A DNA stretch of 6,824 nucleotides from Phycisphaerae bacterium. Lineage in GTDB: Bacteria; Planctomycetota; Phycisphaerae; SM23-33. The DNA lies in assembly GCA_022866005.1 (NCBI GenBank), contig JALHTV010000282.1, positions 1-6,824 on the forward strand, read 5' to 3'. The notes beneath the pieces are model-generated. The model was given only the letters and a program-made list of their open reading frames with translations. It was not told the origin of the DNA and did not search any database. Made by a program: the position numbers and the translations under genes. Each line of letters opens with the position of its first letter. Positions within the stretch are counted from its first letter, which is position 1. Shown here one piece after another: positions 1-6,824 of the stretch.

Positions 1-660
1 CCGGCCCTGGCGGCCGCAGCGGCGAAGTTCATCACCCCGACGGTGCACTTCCGCCAGGGCCCCAAGGTGGTCACGCGGGAGCTGAGCGCGGCGCTGGAGC
101 CTCTGGGCGTGCCCGGGCGCAGGGTCCGCGGGGCTGCCAAGGCGGGCTTCCAGGCCCAGGCCCGCTTCAACCAGCAGGTCCTCGAGGCCGGGCGGCGGGC
201 GTTGGAGACGCTGGTCGCCACTGGCGAGCCGGGGATCGTCCTGGTGGGCCGGCCCTACAACGTGCACGATGTCGGCATGAACCTGTCGCTGGCGGGCAAG
301 CTCCGCGACTACTACGGCGTCAACGTCGTCCCCATCGACTTCATCGACACCGATCCGCTGGACATCCGCGACATCAACGACTCCATGTACTGGGACCTGG
401 GCCGGAAGATCCTGGCCGCGGCCAAGATCGTCGCCCAGCACCCCAACCTGCATATCATCGCCGTGACCAACTTCAAGTGCGGCCCGGACTCCTTCATCAA
501 GCACTTCATCCGCCCGGCCTCGGGAAAGCCCTTCCTGAGCCTCCAGTTCGACGGGCACAGCAACGACGCGGGCATGATGACCCGCTGCGAGGCGTACCTG
601 GACTCCAAGGGCATCCTCCGCCCCTGGCGCCACGAGGAACTCGCGGCCCAAAGGACCTAG
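1..660 (+). CDS. Acyl-CoA dehydratase activase-related protein (DUF2229/CoA-activase type), C-terminal fragment
   Basis: This is the last 219 codons of a larger gene: the frame is open from base 1 to the TAG at 658-660, so the GTG at 43 is not a real start. The visible part matches, from memory, the C-terminal region of the very large (about 1,400 residue) proteins that join BadF/BcrA-like activase ATPase domains to a DUF2229 region. Signatures by fragment residue are VGRPYN (82-87), MYW (129-131) followed by a GRKILAAAKI helix, NFKCGPDSF with its cysteine at 160, and FDGHSNDAG (183-191). Classical activases are iron-sulfur ATPases that deliver an electron to 2-hydroxyacyl-CoA dehydratases; the large fused members mostly lack a proven substrate, so only a general role is inferred. 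The usual D-E-H-S stretch reads D-G-H-S here. The ATPase domains lie outside the window. No dehydratase gene is visible, and ftsH downstream looks unrelated. Confidence 0.85.
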   Translation, partial: PALAAAAAKFITPTVHFRQGPKVVTRELSAALEPLGVPGRRVRGAAKAGFQAQARFNQQVLEAGRRALETLVATGEPGIVLVGRPYNVHDVGMNLSLAGKLRDYYGVNVVPIDFIDTDPLDIRDINDSMYWDLGRKILAAAKIVAQHPNLHIIAVTNFKCGPDSFIKHFIRPASGKPFLSLQFDGHSNDAGMMTRCEAYLDSKGILRPWRHEELAAQRT

Positions 661-699
661 ACGCCCCGGGCCCGCAGCTCGGCCGCCCCCGGCCTTCAC

Positions 700-723
700 C
701 CAGCAGGCGGGAAACTCTGCTGG
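700..723. other. Small inverted repeat after the activase gene
   Basis: CCAGCAG at 700-706 pairs with CTGCTGG at 717-723, giving a perfect 7-bp stem with a 10-base loop, 40 bases past the stop codon. A shorter GGCCG/CGGCC hairpin lies just before it at 681-694. Neither is followed by a run of T, so a classical Rho-independent terminator is not supported. They may stabilise the 3' end of the activase mRNA, or be chance pairing in GC-rich DNA. Confidence 0.3.
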
Positions 724-751
724 TCTGCCGTGCGAATAAACGATAAGATGG

Positions 752-757
752 TAGAAT
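752..757 (+). promoter_or_regulatory. Possible -10 element for ftsH
   Basis: TAGAAT matches the sigma-70 -10 consensus at five of six positions. It sits inside an unusually AT-rich patch (about 734-760) in otherwise very GC-rich DNA, 31 bases before the ftsH ATG. No convincing -35 hexamer lies 16-19 bases upstream. The local context, GGT before and CC after, resembles that of the proA -10 in this window. It is the best candidate for transcription of the ftsH-folP unit. Confidence 0.4.
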
Positions 758-778
758 AGTCCTAGGGCCTTCCTCGGC

Positions 779-782
779 AGGA
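779..782 (+). promoter_or_regulatory. Ribosome binding site of ftsH
   Basis: AGGA with a six-base spacer precedes the ATG at 789. It is a short but well-placed Shine-Dalgarno sequence and supports that start. Confidence 0.5.
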
Positions 783-788
783 CACCGC

Positions 789-2835
<2,047 letters not shown>

Positions 2836-2852
<17 letters not shown>

Positions 2853-3681
2853 CGATACTTTGCAGTCCCATCGCACGCATCGGGCGGTCGTGATGGGCAT
2901 CCTCAACGTCACCCCCGACAGCTTCTCCGACGGCGGGGTGTTCCTGTCACCGCCGCAGGCCATCGCCAATGCCGAGGCGATGGCCGCCGCCGGGGCCGAC
3001 GTCATCGACCTGGGCGCTGAGTCCACCCGCCCCGGCAGCGACCGCGTGGGGGCCGATGAGCAGATCGCCCGCCTGCGCGACATCCTCCCCCAGGTTGCCA
3101 AGCTGCCGGTGCTGGTCAGCATCGACACCACCCTTGCCGCCGTGGCGGACTTTGGCCTCCAGGAGGGGGCGAGGATCATCAACGACGTCTCCGCCGGGCG
3201 GGATGATCCCGGGATGTTCCCCCTGGCGGCCCGGGCGAAGGCGGGCGTCGTGCTGATGCACATGGCCGGGGAGCCCAAGACGATGCAGGTCGACCCGCAC
3301 TACGACGACGTGGTAGCCGAGGTGCGGGCGTTTCTGGCCCGGCGCCTGGCCGCCGCCGAGGCCGCCGGGCTGCCGCGCGAGCGGTTGATCGTGGACCCAG
3401 GTCTAGGCTTCGGCAAGCGCACGGAGCACAACCTGGCGCTGCTCGCGGGCCTGGGGGAGCTGGCGAGCCTGGGCCGGCCGGTGTGCGTGGGCGCATCGCG
3501 CAAGCGGTTCATCGGTGAGCTGACGGGCGCGGCGGACCCCGCCGATCGGTTACCCGGGAGCCTGGCGGCCTGCCTGGCGGCCTGGGGGCGCGGGGCGACC
3601 ATCTTCCGCGTCCACGACGTGGCGGCGACCGTGCAGGCCCTGAAAGTGGCCGCGGCCATCGACCAAGCACGCGGAGGCTGA
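2836..3681 (+). CDS. folP: Dihydropteroate synthase
   Basis: Dihydropteroate synthase joins p-aminobenzoate to 6-hydroxymethyl-dihydropterin diphosphate in folate synthesis and is the target of sulfonamides. From the ATG at 2836 the product is 281 residues, the usual size for this TIM-barrel enzyme. Signatures in order are GILNVTPDSFSDGG (21-34), DLGAESTRPG (58-67, where D-x-G-G-E is more common), SIDT (95-98), INDVSAG (115-121), LMHMAGEP (140-147), DPGLGFGK (187-194), SRKRF (221-225) and RVHDV (258-262). All ligand-binding loops appear intact. The frame stays open upstream to a GTG at 2701, but the extra 45 residues would be a Pro/Arg/Ala-rich shadow of the ftsH tail, so the ATG is preferred. 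It starts 17 bases inside ftsH in another frame, with no clear Shine-Dalgarno, which points to translational coupling. Neighbouring ftsH and folP is a widespread bacterial arrangement. Confidence 0.96.
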
Positions 3682-3687
3682 AATCCA

Positions 3688-3704
3688 GGCTATTGTCTAT
3701 AGCC
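3688..3704. other. Inverted repeat just after folP
   Basis: GGCTAT (3688-3693) pairs with ATAGCC (3699-3704) around a five-base loop, seven bases after the folP stop. No T-run follows, so a classical terminator is doubtful. The right arm contains TATAGC, weakly like a -10 element. The first of three short hairpins in this gap. Confidence 0.35.
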
Positions 3705-3708
3705 CTCC

Positions 3709-3722
3709 CGTCCGTGCGGACG
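3709..3722. other. Perfect palindromic hairpin in the folP-cdaA gap
   Basis: CGTCCG (3709-3714) and CGGACG (3717-3722) form a perfect 6-bp inverted repeat with a 2-base centre, or a 5-bp stem with a GTGC tetraloop. It could be an RNA hairpin or a protein-binding site ahead of the cyclase gene. A TATGCT at 3729-3734, weakly like a -10, follows directly. No function is demonstrated. Confidence 0.35.
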
Positions 3723-3738
3723 ATGAGGTATGCTGATG

Positions 3739-3756
3739 CGGCGCCCTTGCGCGCCG
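3739..3756. other. Hairpin over the translation start region of cdaA
   Basis: CGGCGC (3739-3744) pairs with GCGCCG (3751-3756) around a six-base loop and ends 10 bases before the cdaA ATG. As an all-GC stem where a ribosome binding site would normally lie, it could lower or control initiation. Chance pairing in GC-rich DNA is equally possible. Confidence 0.35.
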
Positions 3757-3766
3757 AACGAGCCGG

Positions 3767-4612
3767 ATGAGAGCGATCCTCGAGGCCATCTCGTTGTACC
3801 TTCAGCGGGTGCGAACGTACAACCCGGTGGTCATCCTCGTCGAGCTGGTCCTCATCGGGGCGGTGGTCTGGTGGGTGATGCGGTTCCTTCGCGGCACGCG
3901 CGGGGCCCGGTTGGTCAAGGGGTTCGCGCTGCTGCTGGCCTGCGTGTACGTGGTGATCCTCATGCTGCCCGAGCGGCTGGGCTGGCAGCGAATCCAGTTG
4001 CTGTACGGGCACTTTCTGCTGTTTGCCTTTGCGGCGGTGGTGGTGGCCTTCCAGCCGGAGCTGCGGCAGGCGTTCATCCAGATCGGCCAGGCGCGGTTCT
4101 TCCGCTCCGCCCGCGGGCAGATCGAGCACGTGGCCAACACGCTGGCCGACAGCGCCGCGTACCTGTCGCGCAACCGGATCGGCGCCATCATCGCCGTCGA
4201 GCGGACGGTGGGCCTGGGCAGCTTCATCCAGGCCGGGACGGTCCTGAACGCCAACCTCACCGCCCCGCTGCTGAATACGATCTTCTACCCCGGCAGCCCC
4301 CTGCATGACATGGGCGTGATCATCCGCGACGGACGCATCGCCGCCGCGGGCTGCCAGTTCCCCCTGGCCGAGAGCGAAGAGGTCGATCCCTCCCTCGGCA
4401 GCCGCCACCGGGCGGCGCTGGGCCTGGCCAAGGAGGGCGACGCCGTCGTCATCGTCGTCAGCGAGGAGACCGGCAGGGTGTCGCTGGCCTACGAGGGCCA
4501 CCTGTACCTGGGACTGGCGGTGGAGAATTTGCTCGAGGCCCTGCGGACGCTGCTGGCCGCACCCCGGCTGCCCCGCCGCCACCAGGCCCCAAGCCCGGAC
4601 ACGACGCCATGA
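3767..4612 (+). CDS. cdaA: CdaA-type membrane diadenylate cyclase
   Basis: This family condenses two ATP into cyclic di-AMP at the membrane, a messenger that controls potassium and osmolyte transport and wall homeostasis. The 281-residue product has the CdaA plan: three N-terminal membrane helices at about 21-39, 52-67 and 80-95, the FQPELR motif (95-100), and a DAC domain at about 115-262. Within the domain are IGAIIAVER (138-146), PLHDMGVII (178-186), AAGCQFPL (193-200) and GSRHRAA (211-217). The RHR motif, which contacts ATP phosphates, is intact. The other signature, normally D-G-A, reads D181-M182-G183: the aspartate is kept but the next two residues differ. The usual T-G-A-L stretch reads I-G-A-I. 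The ATG at 3767 is the only start in frame after the TGA at 3734-3736. It has no clear Shine-Dalgarno. The stop overlaps the cdaR start by ATGA. Family assignment is very sure; activity is likely but not certain because of D-M-G. Confidence 0.95.
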   Translation: MRAILEAISLYLQRVRTYNPVVILVELVLIGAVVWWVMRFLRGTRGARLVKGFALLLACVYVVILMLPERLGWQRIQLLYGHFLLFAFAAVVVAFQPELRQAFIQIGQARFFRSARGQIEHVANTLADSAAYLSRNRIGAIIAVERTVGLGSFIQAGTVLNANLTAPLLNTIFYPGSPLHDMGVIIRDGRIAAAGCQFPLAESEEVDPSLGSRHRAALGLAKEGDAVVIVVSEETGRVSLAYEGHLYLGLAVENLLEALRTLLAAPRLPRRHQAPSPDTTP

Positions 4613-5670
4613 CCCCGATAGGTCGCTACAAGCTGGATGTGCAATGGCTCCGCCGCCCTAGGTGGACGGCGGGGGTCAGGACGGCGCTGTGGGTGGCCGT
4701 GGTGACCGTGCTCATCTGGGTCTACGCGGACATGCGCTTCACCGACCACCGGACGCTCACGGCCACGCTGCGACTGGTCGCCCCCGCGGCCAGCCAGATG
4801 GCGCTGATCGCCGCCAACGACGCGATCGTGGACGCGGTCGACACGCGCGTCCAGTTCAAGGTGGAAGGCAGCCGCGAGCAGCTCGACCGCTTCGAGCGCG
4901 AGTACCAGGATTCCGTGCTGTGGGACGTCACGCGCGACTACACCCCCGGGCAACACACCGTCAACGTCCGCGAGGCCCTCAGCGCCGATCCGCAGATCGC
5001 CGAGCGCGGCCTGCGCGTCATCTCCGCCGAGCCGGCCTCGGTGCCCTTCCGCCTGGACAGCCTGGTGCACCAGACCGTCCCCGTGGAGCTGGGGGTCTCC
5101 GGCGCCGACCTCGCCGAGCCGCCCAGCGCCCCACCGGTGGGCGTCACCGTCCCCCAGGGCCTGTGGGACCAGATCGTCGCCAAGGGCCCGGCGGTCCTGA
5201 AGACCAAGGAGGTCGATCTCAGCGGCCGGCCCACGGGGCCGGTCGAAGTGACCTTCGAAATCTTCCCCGAGATCGCCGGGGTCCCCGTCCGCCTGGACCA
5301 GAACACCGTCAAGGCGACCCTCGACATCCGCCAGCGCACGGCCAAGAAGAACCTCGTCATCACCGTGCGGGTGCTGGTGCTGCCGGACTGGGACGACCTG
5401 AGGAACTACGAGCTGGTCCGCAAGGATGCGCTGGAGTGGCGGCCGGAGATCACGGTGTCCGGACCCAAGACGGACCTGGACAAGCTGGACGCCAAGGACG
5501 TCGAGGCCTACATCGTCCTGCGCGAGGATGACCGCAAGCCCATGGAGACCTGGGCGGCCCGGGCGGTGACGATTCGCTTTCCGCCGAATCTCCAGGTCCA
5601 GCTCGACCGCGCGCCGCCGCAGGTGAACTTCCGGCTCGACAAGCGCCCCGCTGAGTCGGCCTCACCCTAG
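4609..5670 (+). CDS. cdaR: YbbR domain protein, CdaR-like regulator of the diadenylate cyclase
   Basis: CdaR proteins are membrane-anchored and carry extracytoplasmic YbbR domains that bind CdaA and modulate cyclic di-AMP synthesis. This 353-residue product has a basic N-terminus, one membrane helix at about 24-40, and a long beta-rich remainder that would lie outside the membrane. I see three YbbR-like segments: about 79-150 (TRVQFKVEGS then AERGLRVISAEPASVPFRLD), about 155-240 (KTKEVDLSGRPTGPVEVTFE then VPVRLDQNTVKATL), and about 246-345 (EITVSGPKTDLDKLDAKDVEAYIVL). These show the pattern of a V-x-G-x-x-x-x-L helix, a D-L-S-G-type strand, then a final strand of V-x-V/F. The start ATG overlaps the cdaA stop as ATGA, so the two are very probably co-translated, which supports the pairing. 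Primary identity is diverged, so the gene name rests on domain pattern plus position. The tail ends in Ala/Ser/Pro residues. Confidence 0.87.
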   Translation: MTPIGRYKLDVQWLRRPRWTAGVRTALWVAVVTVLIWVYADMRFTDHRTLTATLRLVAPAASQMALIAANDAIVDAVDTRVQFKVEGSREQLDRFEREYQDSVLWDVTRDYTPGQHTVNVREALSADPQIAERGLRVISAEPASVPFRLDSLVHQTVPVELGVSGADLAEPPSAPPVGVTVPQGLWDQIVAKGPAVLKTKEVDLSGRPTGPVEVTFEIFPEIAGVPVRLDQNTVKATLDIRQRTAKKNLVITVRVLVLPDWDDLRNYELVRKDALEWRPEITVSGPKTDLDKLDAKDVEAYIVLREDDRKPMETWAARAVTIRFPPNLQVQLDRAPPQVNFRLDKRPAESASP

Positions 5671-5710
5671 GCCCTCCCGCCCCGCCTGCGTTTCCCCGCA
5701 CGGCGCGGCC

Positions 5711-5741
5711 CTGGCAGCCGACGGACCGTCGCGGTTATAAT
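5711..5741 (+). promoter_or_regulatory. Likely sigma-70 promoter of proA
   Basis: A perfect TATAAT lies at 5736-5741, 28 bases before the proA ATG. CTGGCA at 5711-5716 matches four of six bases of the -35 consensus with a 19-base spacer, longer than ideal. In DNA this GC-rich an exact -10 in an intergenic gap is a strong signal. It implies that proA is transcribed apart from the cdaA-cdaR pair. I found no convincing terminator between 5671 and 5710. Confidence 0.6.
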
Positions 5742-5759
5742 CCCACACGTCCCAAGCTT

Positions 5760-5763
5760 GGAG
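5760..5763 (+). promoter_or_regulatory. Ribosome binding site of proA
   Basis: GGAG with a six-base spacer precedes the ATG at 5770. It is the clearest Shine-Dalgarno in the window and fixes the start. Confidence 0.7.
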
Positions 5764-5769
5764 ACGCCG

Positions 5770-6824
5770 ATGGACGCCGACCAGCACGTCAAGAAGATCG
5801 CCACGGCTGCCCGGGCCGCGGCCGCGGTGCTCGCCAGCTCCGCCGGGGGTGCCCGCAACGCGGCGCTGCACGGGGCCGCGGTCGCGCTGCGCGACGGCAA
5901 GAAGGCGATCACCGCCGCCAACGCCAAGGACCTGGCCACCGCCGGCCAGGCGGGGCTGAGCGAGGCCCTGATCGATCGCCTGCGCCTCACCGACGCGGGG
6001 ATCGAGGCCATGGCCGCGAGCTTGGAGCAGATCGCCGCCCAGAACGACCCGGTCGGCGCGACGATCTCGGCGGCCTATCGGCCCGACGGCTTGCGCGTGG
6101 AGAAACGCCGCGTGCCCATCGGCGTGGTGGGCATCATCTACGAGTCGCGACCCAACGTCACCGCCGACGCGGCCGGGCTGTGCCTCAAGAGCGGCAACGC
6201 CTGCATCCTCCGCGGCGGCAAGGAGGCGTTGCACTCCAACCTGGCGATCGCCCAGGCGCTGCGGAGCGCCTTGGAGGCGGCCAAGCTCCCGGCCGCGGCG
6301 GTCACCGTGGTAGAGAGCACCGACCACGCGATCGTGACCGCCCTGTGCCGCGCCGAGGGCCTGATCGACCTGATCATCCCCCGCGGCGGGGAGGCGCTCA
6401 TCCGCGCGGTGGTCGAGGCCGCAACGATCCCCGTCATCAAGCACTACGCCGGCAACTGCCACGTCTACGTCCACGCCGCGGCCGACCTGGACATGGCCGA
6501 GCGCATCGTGGTCAACGCCAAGTGCCAGCGCCCGGGCATCTGCAACGCGGCCGAGACGCTGCTGGTCGACGCCGCCGTTGCGAAGGCCTTCCTGCCGCGC
6601 GTGGCCACGGCGCTCATGGAGCAGGGCGTGGAACTCCGCGGCTGCGACCGCAGCCGCAAGCTCGTGCCCGCAATGAAAACCGCGAGTGAGGACGACTGGC
6701 GCAAGGAATACCTGGAGCTGATCCTGGCCGTCCGCGTGGTGGACGACCTCGGCGCGGCCATCGAGCACATCAACACCTATGGCAGCCACCACACCGACGC
6801 GATCGTCACCGAGTCGCTCGCCGC
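5770..6824 (+). CDS. proA: Glutamate-5-semialdehyde dehydrogenase (gamma-glutamyl phosphate reductase), 5' part
   Basis: ProA reduces gamma-glutamyl phosphate with NADPH to glutamate-5-semialdehyde, the second step of proline synthesis from glutamate. About 351 codons are present of a usual 415-430; the gene runs off the window without a stop, so the truncation is only the window edge. Translation from the ATG at 5770 gives IYESRPNVTADAAGLCLKSG (123-142), LRGGKEA (147-153), DLIIPRGG (200-207), KHYAGNCHVYV (224-234), the active site QRPGICNAAETLL with catalytic cysteine C258, WRKEYLELILAV, and YGSHHTDAIVTE (337-348). All are close to the family consensus, and no key residue is missing. It has its own TATAAT promoter and GGAG site, so it is probably separate from the cyclic di-AMP genes. 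Its partner proB is not in the window. The missing part would hold the last roughly 70 residues, including the C-terminal oligomerisation region. Confidence 0.96.
   Translation, partial: MDADQHVKKIATAARAAAAVLASSAGGARNAALHGAAVALRDGKKAITAANAKDLATAGQAGLSEALIDRLRLTDAGIEAMAASLEQIAAQNDPVGATISAAYRPDGLRVEKRRVPIGVVGIIYESRPNVTADAAGLCLKSGNACILRGGKEALHSNLAIAQALRSALEAAKLPAAAVTVVESTDHAIVTALCRAEGLIDLIIPRGGEALIRAVVEAATIPVIKHYAGNCHVYVHAAADLDMAERIVVNAKCQRPGICNAAETLLVDAAVAKAFLPRVATALMEQGVELRGCDRSRKLVPAMKTASEDDWRKEYLELILAVRVVDDLGAAIEHINTYGSHHTDAIVTESLA

Noticed and set aside
661..728. Rho-independent terminator after the activase gene
   Set aside because: Short GC-rich hairpins are present but none is followed by a T-run, and such pairings arise easily at this base composition.
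3509..4582. A 357-codon open frame on the minus strand opposite the end of folP and cdaA
   Set aside because: Its product is rich in His, Gln, Arg and Pro, typical of a shadow frame, and it lies opposite conserved DAC sequence.
4662..5531. A 289-codon open frame on the plus strand inside cdaR
   Set aside because: Arg/Gly/Pro-rich shadow of the cdaR frame; the cdaR frame has the membrane helix, the YbbR pattern and the ATGA overlap.
5671..5710. Terminator after cdaR
   Set aside because: Only 4-bp pairings such as TGCG/CGCA at 5687-5700 are found, without a T-run.
5662..6792. A 376-codon open frame on the minus strand opposite proA
   Set aside because: It is the complement of well-conserved ProA sequence, has no family features, and reflects GC-biased codon use.

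Overview
The window is GC-rich throughout (well over 60% by eye) and almost fully coding on the + strand. It reads as ordinary chromosomal core sequence, with no sign of mobile DNA, RNA genes or CRISPR. Five genes are supported: the 3' end of a large acyl-CoA dehydratase activase-type protein (1-660), ftsH (789-2852), folP (2836-3681), a CdaA-type diadenylate cyclase (3767-4612), a YbbR/CdaR-like partner (4609-5670), and the 5' part of proA (from 5770, running off the end); that is six coding regions, two of them partial. The order ftsH-folP-cdaA-cdaR, the very high GC and the presence of a DUF2229-type activase suggest a Planctomycetota bacterium, perhaps of the Phycisphaerae. This assignment is inference: no rRNA or other firm marker is present.

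Layout. The activase fragment ends at 660. A 128-base gap follows, with a small AT-rich patch holding a -10-like TAGAAT and a weak Shine-Dalgarno before ftsH. ftsH and folP overlap by 17 bases in different frames. An 85-base gap with three short inverted repeats separates folP from cdaA. cdaA and cdaR overlap by ATGA. A 99-base gap with a perfect TATAAT and a good GGAG Shine-Dalgarno precedes proA, so proA probably starts its own transcript.

Function. ftsH encodes a membrane-bound AAA+ zinc protease for quality control. folP encodes dihydropteroate synthase of the folate pathway. cdaA and cdaR encode the membrane module that makes and controls cyclic di-AMP, a messenger tied to potassium and osmotic balance and cell-wall homeostasis. 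proA makes glutamate-5-semialdehyde for proline synthesis. In many bacteria glmM follows cdaR; here proA takes that place. The most notable point is that the cyclase signature usually written D-G-A reads D-M-G, while the R-H-R motif is intact. I see no clearly new multi-gene system.
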